From contig JWZX01002061.1 in the NCBI GenBank assembly GCA_001275005.1, forward strand, positions 1 to 29,043: a stretch of DNA of 29,043 nucleotides. Reading direction: 5' to 3'. Below the pieces are notes generated by a model. It had not been told where the DNA came from. It saw only the letters and a list, made by a program, of their open reading frames with translations, and did not search any database. A program made the position numbers and the translations under genes. Positions 7,801-18,500 of the stretch are shown here, in pieces; position 1 is the stretch's first letter, and each line of letters opens with the position of its first letter. Origin of the DNA: Chrysochromulina tobinii (Eukaryota; Haptophyta; Prymnesiales; Chrysochromulinaceae).

Positions 7801-9113
7801 GCGGCCAGGGTGACGACGAGGAGGAGATCGAGGAGGACGGGCAGATCGATCCGTTTACCGGAATGATGTGGCCAGACAGCTCAGGGCTCAAGGCGCCCTT
7901 TGGAGGCTTGACCGTGACGACGACGGACATGAAGCCGATGGGCGTGCACTTTTTATACCGACTCGCCACGCAGAGCTTCGACGGCAAAATTAAGGCGGAC
8001 ATGAAGTGTCTCTCTAGCGGTGAGAAAACGGAGTTGCTGCCCTTCTTCATGGTCAAGTCGTTGGCCGTGAACGGCATGCAGGGCGACATGGCGCAGGTCT
8101 ACCTTTCGGAGATGTTCCGCGGGCTTGCGCGCTTCGGGCACGGCTCGGCACGCCTTCGAAACTTCAAAGCCGCCACGGGACTCTTCAACAAGAAGAAGAA
8201 CCAAATCATCATGGGTTCGCTGCAGCTCGAAATCTTCCTGAGCACATTCGAATCCATCGCGGCCCTCATGGGAGAGGAGAAGATCATGACACAGGTCCGC
8301 CACGACCAGATGTATGTGCGCTGGGGCGAGATCAACGAGCTTTACCTGCCCGTGGGCTACTTGCTGCGCGGCCTCGAGAAGGTCATGGTCCATGAGCACG
8401 ATGAACTGCGCAAGGCAATCTGGCCGCAAATGGAGGCCTGGGTCAAGGAGAACACGTTTGCCACCGAGAAGGAGTGCAAGGAGGCAGAAACTACTGCGGT
8501 GCCACCGTGCGGTCGCCTGACAAGCATGAAGGCGGTCGTGCTGGGAACCAAGAAGTGCTTTCAAAACGGCTTCGCGAACCTCGACCTCTTCCTGTACGAG
8601 CTATGGACGCGGCACGCGGGCTTCTGCAACCAGCACGCCAGCAAGGCCGCCAAAACTTTCGGCATGTACGACATCAACGGCGACGGCAAGTTCTCGCAGG
8701 AGGAGTTCAGGAAGATGCTCAAGACCATGGACCCGAATCTGGAGAACTGGGAGATTGAAGAGCTCTGGATCGGCTGCGGCGGCGCATCGGGAGTCGTCGA
8801 ATTGAAGACACTCGAAGACACCTTCTTCCGCATGACGCAGCTGCACAAGAAGGCCACCACCTCCGCCAAGAACACCACCGGGACCGCGCGTCACGCGCAG
8901 AAGGCGGAAATGGCCGCCGCGGTGGCCAAGGAGGCTGCGGAGGAGCTCGGCGTCCTCGTGACGCTCTGGAATACGGTGCGCGACGCGCCCGATGAGGAGC
9001 AGGCGACCATTCAGCTGCTCATGATGGGTTGCCGATGGGATACGGTCATGCGACTCAAGACAAACATCTATCGCTGGCAAAAGCGCACCAACAAGGGGTC
9101 GCGCAAGAAGTGA
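4827..9113 (+). CDS. Large p28-like, coiled-coil, EF-hand protein, probably axonemal
   Basis: A single open frame of 1,428 codons without introns. Residues 1-300 are Ser/Pro-rich. About 325-370 (LWNEAFVETVRQVQVHCQER, then GQLLDAIRMRY) resembles the axonemal dynein light chain p28/DNALI1 core, whose ELIRQVTINCAERGLLL stretch has the same spacing. A coiled coil follows to about 480, then a helical region to about 640. About 670-790 is Gly/Ala low complexity. Five copies of a PGESD[ED][ED]Y[NK]AR motif lie at about 753-960. An acidic linker precedes a conserved-looking C-terminal region that I do not recognise. It includes one canonical EF-hand loop, DINGDGKFSQEE, at about 1282-1293 with all calcium ligands, and a degenerate partner after it. 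p28 binds single-headed inner-arm dyneins; AXDND1 shows that large proteins can carry this domain. The dynein neighbour supports an axonemal role, but that is inference. ATG 4827 is the first in frame. Confidence 0.75.
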   Translation: MTRLALTHRSTASKSARSPLESQAAAYTSSGPLPLPSPAPGPPTKSSSLGGSTTWQVEHVPVAATAREFYSRSIEASVQPGSPTSPMAAFSAPATSHGMKGLIGDPSRLAMNAATIQDLHRTPFYPRAADLAAASFRSNNSEMLHAKVVNGTLVPTRPRLSPIEALLTLANGSPSDVSYLSDRPGHGANMTSRDAPKSRGRSSRSPRTLGGLPPHPAPWDLPWEVTSPMTPRPPTAGKTMSPPRRIAASHADDAPPKTAPTYPGPAVSASEWVSDDLVPSSRVEAIQTAEWLRQALTDREKTKPKPKAKNDAAKKGGIDSAAISAELGLWNEAFVETVRQVQVHCQERGQLLDAIRMRYINLVDEVLREHEAEMERLRKEYEALMKAQQEALTTKAKVSMNFQKASAMGMLDRLKAQQEAEEAAAKGRKTEREAALEMQLEGLKQQMELLRNRLSELEAQLKDLLDKLNAQPTLETVLEKIDKLSSDDQTTLSYLLLRGVDAKGDYRNRYASSALLQSKGVPDASELVRSLLNALGRPDRSAVILALLQGLATPELYALQIGMIRLLASELGTRAVAADIMASVFIEKSPPPLNSTSEDAKPFLTGDGLELARPLKPGLQGDRYLSAIMMLEALGKEPSITAPEFLKALRDKGLPDGLKGGPGLQRGTSRGGGGGGGGGYGVDGSGGGAGGGGAGGGGAGGGGGGGGYGSDAAGAEAAAAAAAAAASAAARDAAAAAAAGMQGWGGAGGAGGGPRKPGESDEEYNARMIREGGYGPGGIGGAGGGPRKPGESDEEYKARMIREGGYGPGGIGGGGGMDDAELRRLREENAEKQRTIDDLRRQLAEKNARDGAGGSNAFGAEARKRNPGESDDDYNARMKKLDDETAVARKRKPGESDDEYNARMKKLGLEGGGSGGSGKSGAGGGAGSGGGKSGAGGRGGPRKPGESDEEYNARIREGGGGSGGGRKGGRRKLADGTEVDDDDGTGGARGGGGQGDDEEEIEEDGQIDPFTGMMWPDSSGLKAPFGGLTVTTTDMKPMGVHFLYRLATQSFDGKIKADMKCLSSGEKTELLPFFMVKSLAVNGMQGDMAQVYLSEMFRGLARFGHGSARLRNFKAATGLFNKKKNQIIMGSLQLEIFLSTFESIAALMGEEKIMTQVRHDQMYVRWGEINELYLPVGYLLRGLEKVMVHEHDELRKAIWPQMEAWVKENTFATEKECKEAETTAVPPCGRLTSMKAVVLGTKKCFQNGFANLDLFLYELWTRHAGFCNQHASKAAKTFGMYDINGDGKFSQEEFRKMLKTMDPNLENWEIEELWIGCGGASGVVELKTLEDTFFRMTQLHKKATTSAKNTTGTARHAQKAEMAAAVAKEAAEELGVLVTLWNTVRDAPDEEQATIQLLMMGCRWDTVMRLKTNIYRWQKRTNKGSRKK
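6837..7720 (+). repeat. Gly/Ala-rich coding repeats and PGESD motif repeats
   Basis: GGC/GGA-rich codons encode GGGGG and GGAGG runs from 6837. They are followed by an Ala run (about 6960-7050). Five PGESDEEYNAR-type motifs start near 7090, 7190, 7420, 7500 and 7660. Two are followed by the same MIREGGYGPGGIGG segment, which points to recent tandem duplication within the frame. The repeats stay in frame throughout, so this is protein-level repetition and not an insertion. Confidence 0.8.
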
Positions 9114-9503
9114 GGGTCGACGACATGGAACATATTTATTTAATCTATTTAATGTATTTAATCGGAGCGAAGCGGAATTGAATTTGCTGCGCTTGATCGC
9201 CTTTGTACCGTGGAAAATTTGCCCTGCGCTGCGTGCACATTCGTTGAGACTCAAAGGACAAAGCGGACTGCGGCGGCTTACCGGTTATAGAAGCGTCCGT
9301 TTCAACATTCAAGATTATGTCATTGAAATTTGCAATGGGCCTCGTGCACGACGCGACACATCTTGGCCACCAACCGCCATGGCCATGCACACCAACCGCC
9401 ATGGGCATAAAAAGTACCGGGACTCGAATCAACGCCGCGGCCCGTGCCGCTCAACCTCACATCATGGTGAGCGGTTCTCAACTTCAGAGCACTAATTGAA
9501 GTC
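9114..9503. terminator. Convergent 3' intergenic region
   Basis: The 390 bp separate two convergent stop codons (9113 plus, 9504 minus). An AT-rich patch at 9131-9162 stands out from the GC-rich surroundings. On the minus strand it contains AATAAA (9135-9140), a possible dynein polyadenylation signal. A 15-bp direct repeat CACCAACCGCCATGG occurs twice near 9366-9404. A weak hairpin CCGCTCA/TGAGCGG lies near 9447-9475. No gene seen. Confidence 0.45.
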
Positions 9504-12500
9504 TCAATCGTCGAGCGCGCAGAGGGCGGCGACGCCCATGCGTACCCAAAGGTCGGGCGACTCATTGGTGGGCACCGAGATCGCGATCACAAAGTTGGTG
9601 GACGCGCCCGTGGTCGAGAGCGTACCGGCGCGCGCTGACGTCTTGTACAAAGGGCACTCGTAGTCGGACTCATCCTTGACACGGTGCGCGACGGGCAAGA
9701 AGTGGATGGTTGGCAGCATGGTGGCCATCTCCTTGGGTCGTGGCGGCTGCAGCCGGCGGCGCGTCCGGTTGTAGCGCGCGCCAGCGAGGAAGAGACCCAC
9801 AACAAGAATACCATCCTCAGGCGGCGGCGCGGGCGTGAACCCGGCCTCGGACGCACCCTCGGCACCAGCCTCGGCGGCGGCGGCGGCGACGGCGTCCGCA
9901 TCGGGCTCGTCAATTAACGTAAAGTCAAAGGAAAGGTAGTCGACGGGCGTGCGGTGCTTGCGTGCGTGCATCTGCAGCACGCCCGTCAGGACGCTCTGCT
10001 GCATGAAGAAGTAGGGCAGTACGAAACGCTCGGGCGGGCCGTACCCGACGAGCCAGCTCCGGATGAAACCGACTCGCTTTTGGAGGTCCGCGAACCAGGA
10101 GCTGAGCGGCTTGAGGGAGGGGTAGGCCACTTTGGCCCAGAGGGAGGGCACCTGATGAGGGACGCAATCAGACGCAATCAGACGCAAACAGACGCAATCA
10201 GATGCAATCAGACGCTCTTCGGGCGGGAAGAGGTTGGGCACCTCTCCCCTCAGCACCGAGGCGAGCATGCGCTCGAGCTCGGACGACATGAGGAGCGTGC
10301 CGTTGACGGCGAGCTGCAGGTCACGCAAGGAGCCCGCGACGGCGCGGAGCAGCGTGTTGAAATGGTCGAGCTCGTGCAGCAGGACGAGCTGGAGCGACGA
10401 GAGGCTGCCCATGTCGACCTTGCCGTCGTCGCTCACGCGCCCGAGAGCGCCTCGAAGGGCTTCGGTACGTTCCAGCGGGGCGGGAAGCTCACTCGTGAGT
10501 CGGGCAGCGAGGGTGGCGGCGGTGAGCTCGGCCGACTGGCCGGAGGCGCCGCCCGAGGCTAGGCGTGGCTGCACGTTGAGGATGGTGCGCAGCACGCTCG
10601 CGCTCTCGGCGAGGCCGTGCGTGATCTTGGCGTCCTGATGCAGCCCAAAGAGTGCCACGTCATCGTCCGCCGGGAGGGCGGCCACGTACGCACGGTAGCC
10701 GTCGAGCTCGCTTGCGGGAGGTGCGACGTAACGGCGGGCGAGCTTGGCGAGGTGCGACGTAACGGCGAGGGCCTCTGCCGAGCCGGAGGGCGCCCGGGAC
10801 GACGCGGGCACGGGGGTTGCTCCATCCCGGGGCGACGCGGGCACGGACGCCCCCTTTCGCGGCGTGGCGCTGCCGCTGCCCGCGCCGCCCGCGCTGCCCT
10901 CGCTGCCGTCGGCGGCGGCGGCGGCGGCGCCCGGGGCAAAGGAGTATCCCTCCTGCAGCGCGGCATCGCAGTAAAAGGAGCCGAGCAAGGAGAGGACGCA
11001 GCGCCGGTCCCATTCGTCGGTGACGCGCCCTCCGTAGTGGATGTGGCCCGTCACGTACGTGAGCGCGTCCCACGGCGCCGTCTTGGGCTGCTGCTCGAGG
11101 AGCATCGCGAGGGTCGCGATCGAGATCTCGAGATCGGTTTCGTTAAAGTCGTACCGGATGTTGAAGCCGAGCGCCCCAAACTTGCGCCGCTCTTGGAGCA
11201 ATGCATGCAGCGTCGTGAGCCCAAACAGGAGCTTACGCCACGTTGGCCGGGCACTCCGCACATCGATTGGCGAGCGTGGCGCCCTCCATCGCCGCCCAGG
11301 TGGCCTGCAGGTTCGCCTTGAGGCCGCGCGGCGGCTCGTACGTCATCTTGACCGCGTTCTGAAGGACGGGCACAGGGAAGTCCAAATTTGGAAACGAGGT
11401 GAGCCACAGACGAAACTCGTCATGGACGCCGAGCGGGTACGCTCCGGCGGAGAGGCCATCGACGGCGGCTGCCCGAGTGCTCACCACGGCGCCCGTCCGA
11501 GTGCTCACCACGGCGGAGAGGCCATCGACGAGCCGCTCGAGGCGCGGCATCCAGCTGGTGGCGAGGTGGCAGTTTTGGAGCAGCACCCAGTGCCCGGCCG
11601 CAACGCCCGCGTCCACCATCTTCTCGGCGACGGGGCCTTGGCCTTGGCCGAGCGACGTCGAGTGCAGCCGGTCGGCGAAGCCCTGCGCGCTCGCAAACTT
11701 GAGCAGCGCACCGAGCGGGTCTGCGCCCGAGGTGAGCACAAAGATCAAGGGCGTGCGCGGCGTCGCGTCCGCAAACGCGGCGCCCAGATTGAGCGGCTCG
11801 CGCTCGGCGAAGCGCTGGCCGAGCGTGCTGCCCACCACGTGCTCCATCGCGCCCAGCAAGATCTCGGGCCGGAGCAGCTTCGTCAAGAGCAGCCTCGCAA
11901 AGGGCGGCGGCGCGCCGGTGCGCTCGTCCACGCGCTCGTCCCAGTCGCCCGGCAGAGGGCACAGCCAGGGCTGCGGCTGCCTCTGCCAGACGGCCCACGC
12001 GAGCTCGCCCGAGATGTCGTCCTTGAGCGTGCCGAGCGAGCTGACGAGCCTCCCAAAATAGGAAGGCAGGCTCGCCTCGAGATGGTGGGCCAACTGCCAT
12101 TGCGACGACTCGAGATGCAGCGCGCTGGGCGGCGGGACGCTCGGTGAGTAGGCGCCGCCCACGCCGCCGCCCGCCGCCGCGCCCAGGAGCAAGCTGAGCC
12201 ACTCGAGCTCGCTGACCTGATGAGGAAAGCAATCAGAGAGTCATCAGCAGCCATCAGCCAAGGAGCCATTCGAGCTCGCTGACCTGATGAGGAAAGCAAT
12301 CAGAGAGTCATCAGCAGCAATCAGCCAAGGAGCCATTCGAGCTCGCGTGACCTGATGAGGAAAGCAATCAGAGAGTCATCAGCAGCAATCAGCCAAGGAG
12401 CTATTCGAGCTCGCGTGACCTGATGAGGAAAGCAATCAGAGAGTCATCAGCAGCAATCAGCCAAGGAGCTATTCGAGCTCGCTGACCTCCCCAGAGGAGC

Positions 12501-15500
12501 GCAGGATGGTCGAGGCGACGAGGAAGGCAAAGGTAGCCTTGTGCGCTTCGAAGAGTCCGCGCGCCACGTTCTCGAAGACGACGAGGGTCGCGTGGTCCAT
12601 TAGGTTGGCGACGCGGCTGTCGAGGTCATCGGAGGGCGCCGCCTGCTGGACCGCCTGCAAGAAGAGCCTCGTGATGTACGTGAGTGAGAATTGATACATC
12701 GGGTCGAGACGCGCCAGATCCGCGGTCACAAAGTAAAGGAGGGAGCCGCGCGCCGCCGCGGGCAAGTAGGACGCTCGCGCCGTGGCGAGCGCTCGCTGCG
12801 TCTTCTCTGCCGCGACGACGCGCCGTCCAATGACGGCCGCGGTCGCCTTCGAGGTCGAGAGCGTCGTGACGAGCGCTTCGTCATCGAGGATGTTCCCGCT
12901 GCTCGACGAGAGCAGTCGTAGGATGTCGTCTTCGAGCCCTTGCAGAGCCGCCCGGTCCGCGGCCATCGAGACGATCAGCTCGTTCTTCTCGTGCTCGAGT
13001 TGCGGCCGCTCCTCGCGCACCACGAGGCCGAGCAGTTGGTCCTCGAGCCCCGACTGCGTGACCGTGAAGTTGATCAGCGTCACCTTGATGCACACCTCGG
13101 GCAGGTAGTGTGGGTTGGGCAGCTTGGTCGTGAGGTACAGCCGGAAGGCAGGGTTCCACTCGACGACCTGCTCGCCCACCTTGATGACACGCCGCCCCTG
13201 CTGCTGGTACACGGCCTGGGTGAGGACGGTCTCGAGGGACGCGTCGAGGGCCTCGCCAATGTCTTCGAGGAGGACGGCCTGCGAGCGAGCGCCCATCACA
13301 GCGCCCATCAGGGGATCGATAAGGGGGCAATCATTGAGGGAGGTGGGGGATGGAGGCGGCAATCATTGAGGGAGGTGGGGGGGACACTCATGATTCCCAA
13401 GTGTGGCCATCCGTATGCACTCAATCATACTCAGCGCTCCTCCCCGCAATCTCACCGCGCCAGATCGTATCGAGCTCTCGAGGCTCTTGAGGAGATGCTT
13501 CTCTCCCGGCCGGCACACGGTCAACTGCCGGCTCGCCTGCTCCATCGATCGGATCCATTTGTTCGCCTGTGCCTGCGGGTCGATCGCGAGCGGCCATCGC
13601 TTTCCAACGGTCGCCAGCAGCGCATTCTCGGCTGAGTAGTCGTCGATGGGCAAGCCCCACTGCTGCCATTGCCGAATTAGGACGGGGTCGCCCATCGTCC
13701 CGACGAGATCGAACGAGATTGCCATCGGGTCGGCGCTCGGCACGGCGCTCATAGTGCTCGGCACGGCGCCTTCGCCGCGGTCCTCTCGCGACGGATCGTC
13801 CGCGCTCGGGGGAGGCTCGGGCGCCGTCTTGGGCATGGGCGTCGCCCGAAGCCCGCATTCGAGGCAGCGGCCTGTCCAGTCATCGAGGAGGCGCCGCCGG
13901 TACGCGGCGGTGAAGGGGCCCGCGTAGGCCACGAAGGCCGAGCACACGAACACGGAGCCCGTCAGCCCGCCGAGCCGCTCGCGTAACGTCTCCGCGGTGA
14001 CAGTCCATCGAGAAGATTCTTCCGCAAGGCCCGAGGTGAGCTTATCCGCCGTGAGCAGCCGTCGAGCCGTCGTGTCAGCCGCCTGCTGTAGACGAGCCTT
14101 CTCGGCGAGCGTCACGTCGCACTCCGCTTGCAGGTCGTCCACCTTCTTGACCACTGCGGCGAGCGCCTTCTCGACGACCTCAAGCTTGAGCTTCTCGGCG
14201 TCGAGGGTCGCCTGCGCCGTCGCGAGCGCTTGGCGCTTCGGTTCGATGACGGAGGCGACGTCGTTGTAGATCTTCATCGCGCGGCACCACAGGCACAGGC
14301 TCTTGCATGCTAACGACACCTTTTCGACCACCTCCGGCACAAAGTCGGGCTCGTCATAGTACCTGATGAGGGAGGCCATCAGACGCAATCAGACGCAATC
14401 AGACGCAATCAGACGCAATCAGACGCAATCAGACGCAATCAGACGCAATCAGACGCAATCTCTGATGCAATCTGGCACAAGGTCGGGCTCGTCGTAGTAC
14501 CGATTGATCTCGCGGATCACGCGCGCGGGGATGTGGTCCTTGTCGTACTCGACGAGCTTGTCCATCAGATATGGGTCGGAGAGGACCTTCTTGGCGGAGT
14601 CCCAGTCCGTCTTCGTGCCGAGCAGCACGCACACCGCCTCCATCACCTTCATCACGAGCGGCGGCGGCTTCGCGTACCTGATGAGGGAGGCGATCGGAGG
14701 CAATCAGATGCAGTCGGACGCAATCAGATGCAATCAGCAGAACACTCCAAGGCGTACCCCTTGACCTCGACCAGGTCCTGGTGAGGGAAGCAATCAGCAT
14801 GCAATCAAGGCGCACCCCTTGACCTCCACCAAGTCCGACTTGGAGAGCGACTTGAGCGACTTGACCGCGCTCTCGAAGGCGGGAAGAGCCTTGTCGAGGT
14901 CGGCCTGGGCGTCCTGTGCCATGCGCTCCACCTCCGCAGACGTGATGGCAACGGCCGCGGCCTCCTTCTCGACCTGCGCCTTCTGAATGTTCGCCTTGGC
15001 CGTCTCCGACTGCACCTGGGCGAGCAGCTGGCTGGTCTCGCGCGACTTTTGCTCGAGGATCGGCTGCAGCTCAGAGAGCTCGATCTTCATCTGCGCGACC
15101 GACGCGTTCGCCTCGCGCAGCTTGACGACGCCGCCTTCGAGCCGCTTGCATGCGGTGCCCACCTCGGCGCGCTTGGCGCTCAGCATGGTGGAGTAGAGCG
15201 CGAGGAGCTCGAGGAAGGACTTGGGCGTCACGTACGAGCGGCGGCGCTGCTCCTCGAAGAAGACGTCCGCCATCTCGCGCACCGAGGCATGCACGTACGC
15301 GGCGAGCTCGCCGAGCGTCGTCCTGGTCGGTGCGTCCTCCTGCATGCTGCCCGACTTGGCCGCGGCGTCGAAGAGCTGCTCCGCGACGGCCTTGAGCGCC
15401 TCCTCGGGCCACGGGTCGTACCTGATGAGGGAGGCCATTGGGAGTCATCAGAGGTCATCAAGAGGTCATCATAGGCAAACATAGGCAATCGGGAGGCAAT

Positions 15501-18500
15501 CAGGAGGCAATCAGTGGCACTCAGAGGCAATCAGAGGCAATCAAGAGGTACCTAGAGGCAATCAAGAGGCCATCAAACGTACCAGTCGATGGTGGTGCAG
15601 TTGATGAGCGAAGGGAACTGGCGGCAGCGCGATCGGAACGCATCACCCACGGGCGAGAAAGCGAGCACCAGGTGTAGGTGATCGCGCACGCGAGCGATGA
15701 AAAAGGAGCGTAGCGCGTCTCGCGTCTCTGGCAGCCCCGCCTCGCCTGCGGCCTTCCGAAGTCCGTTGAGCAGCTGGTCGAGCTCTTCGGGCGGGAAGAG
15801 GTTGGGCACCTGACGAGGGGCGGCGGGAGATCAGTGCGTCATCAGTGCGTCATCAGGGCGTCATCAGTGCGTCATCATGGCGTCATCAGCGGCAATCAAG
15901 GGAGATTTCACCTCGCCCGAGTTGAGAAGGGAGTCGACGTCTTCGAGCAGCGTCTCCGACACGATCTGCGAGTCGCAGAACAAGAAGGTGACGTCGACCC
16001 CCTCGCCGCCCGCGCTGACGTACAGACCCTTGAGATCCTCCCGAAAGTCCGCAGCCGAGTAACCCTTGCGCAGCTCGATTTGGAAGCACTTTTGGCCGCA
16101 CACGAACGAGGCGAAGCGGGTGAGCGACTGTTTGCCCGAGCCGCCCACGCCCACGAGCATCGCCGAGCCGCGCGGCGCCGAGAGGACGCGTGCGAGACGG
16201 CAGACATGCTCGATGGCGTCGGGGAAGAAGACGAGCGGCATCGGGCCGACTGATGAGGTGTACTCCTCCAAGTACGCATGGAGCACCGGCGGGAGGGTGT
16301 CGGACGCGTGGAGGACGCGCCCGTAGCTCGCGCCCGCGCCGCGGTCGCCCACGTCGGCGATGCTCGTCGAGAAGGCGGCGTACACGAGCTTGCCCGCATC
16401 GAGATCGTCATCTCGAATCTTGAGATCGCCTCCCTTCCAGTGCACGCGCCCGAGCTCGAGCAGCTTGTCGCGCAGCCAGGCGCGGTCCTCACCATCGACG
16501 AGCCGGTCGGAAAAGGTGCGCAGGCACTCGTGCCACCAGAGGTGGAGAAGCGCTGGCCGACCGGTCAGCTGGCTGGGCTGTACGCGCAGCACGCCCTGGA
16601 TCACCTGATGAGGGACGCAATCAGATGCGATCAGAGGCGATCAGATGCAATCAGTCCGGACGCACGCCCTGGATCACCTTGGAGAGGTCGCAATCAGATG
16701 CAATCAGATGTGATCAGATGCGATCAGATGCAATCAGATGCAATCAGCCCAGGATCACCTTGGAGAGGTCGCGCAGGTTAAAGGTGTAGTGCGGCTTGGC
16801 GGGGATCGGCCGGAGCGTCCTGGTCACGTCCTCGTAGAGCATGATCGATGACTCGACGAGGGGCTTGACGCACTCGCGCACCTGATGAGGGACGCAATCA
16901 GATGCCATCAGATGCCATCAGATGCAATCAGATGCCATCAGATGCAATCAGAGGCCATCAGAGGCCATCAGATGCCATCAGAGGCAATCAGCGCACCTCA
17001 AGCGGCCGCTGCGCGAGGAAGCCGCCCACGATGGCGCTCAGGATGGCGCGCAGTGAATGGGCGGACGGCTGTGGGAAACAAAGCACGTGGTGATGACGCA
17101 CGAAGCGCGGCGTCAGCGCCGACCGGCCGCCGCCCGGCGGCCCGCACGCGCACACGAGGGTCACGTCGGTCACGTCCTTCCAAAAGGGCTTGGTGCGGTC
17201 GTACAGCCCGCCGCGATCGACGAGCAGCCGGAGCAGCTCCACGGGCGGCGCGGCGCCGTACTGCTCGAGCGCGGGCATGTTCACGTCGTCGACGAAGAGG
17301 GCGAGGCGCTTCCCGGGCGGAGGGCCGAGTTGGGTGCGGCGCAGCTTCTCGAGACGCATCTCGATCATCATCTGCGTCGCGCCCGCCGACGTCTGCGCCG
17401 AGAAATTGAGCTGCGCCGAGATCCAGCTGGGCGCGATCTCGGTCGTCGGAGATGCAATCACGCCCTCCGCCATCTGCGAGAGCACGCTCTGCACCACGAC
17501 CGACTTCCCCACACCCGAGCCTCCACAGAGCATCGTGGGCTTCGACGCGCCCAAGTTGGCGCGCAGCATGAAGGCCGCGCACACCGTGTCCACCGTGGGG
17601 ACCAGGATGCGGAAGAACGGGAGCGTGCCGCTATACGTGAACGTGGGCACGAGCGACTGCCATGTGACGAAACTTGGGCACGGCGCGACCCGCCGCTCGG
17701 GCGGCGCGGCCTTGGGCCCCTTTTTGGCGCCCGGAGCGGCCTTCTCCTCGACGCGCTTGGGCGGGGGCGCGAGCGCGAGGTCGTGCACCGTACCTGTGGG
17801 GAAGTGGGCGGGGCGTCGTGGTGAGCACTTGCATGCCCCAGGGACGCAATCAGAGGCAATCAGAGGCAATCAGAGGCAATCAGAGGCAATCAGAGGCAAT
17901 CGGAGCGTACCGTGCGTGGGCACGATCGATCCTTCCGGGTCGACGTGCTTGCGCACGAATTCGTCAAAGGCGGCGCGCGAGGCTTCGTCAATCGAGCCGC
18001 CGAGCGTCCACACGAGGCAGAAGATGAAGAGCGACGTGATCCCGCGGCTCGAGATCCGCTCTGACGAATCTGACGAATCCTCCGCGTCGGCCGCCGCGCC
18101 CACCCCGCCTGCCGCGCCCACCCCGCCTGGCGCGCCCTTGGTGTCCGCGCCGCCGCCGGCTGCCCGCACGGTCGAGGCGGAGGGCAACGGCTGCTCGGCA
18201 TGGCGCTCGGGCACGAGGCCCGCGTAGCCGATCAGGGAGGCGAAGAGGGAGCTGAGCGCCATGACGAGCGCCGCGTCCACTGTCGGCACGATCTCCTTGC
18301 ACCGCAGGCGCACAAAGGAGAGTGCGCCGGGCACGTGCTTGTGGAAGAGGCCCTTGAGCAGCGCCGTGGCGGGCGCGTCCCACCCAAATAAGGGCAGCGT
18401 CTTGGCTGCCCATGAGGCGATGAGCGGCTGCCAGCCGAGGGTCTCGTCAGAGACGTACACCATGCCGCACCGGCTGACGGTCGCTGGCGAGGCGGCAGCG

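Noticed and set aside
9330-9500. A T-arm-like ATTCGAGTC on the minus strand and GTG after T suggested a tRNA-His.
   Set aside because: No acceptor stem or anticodon stem can be formed around it.
14381-14460. Regular direct repeats suggesting a CRISPR array.
   Set aside because: The units are 10 bp and contiguous with no spacers, in a eukaryotic spliced gene.
14760-14780. Internal exon-like piece in dynein intron 15 as a micro-exon.
   Set aside because: Its 20-nt length would shift the frame, and the conserved VEVKG motif would be duplicated.
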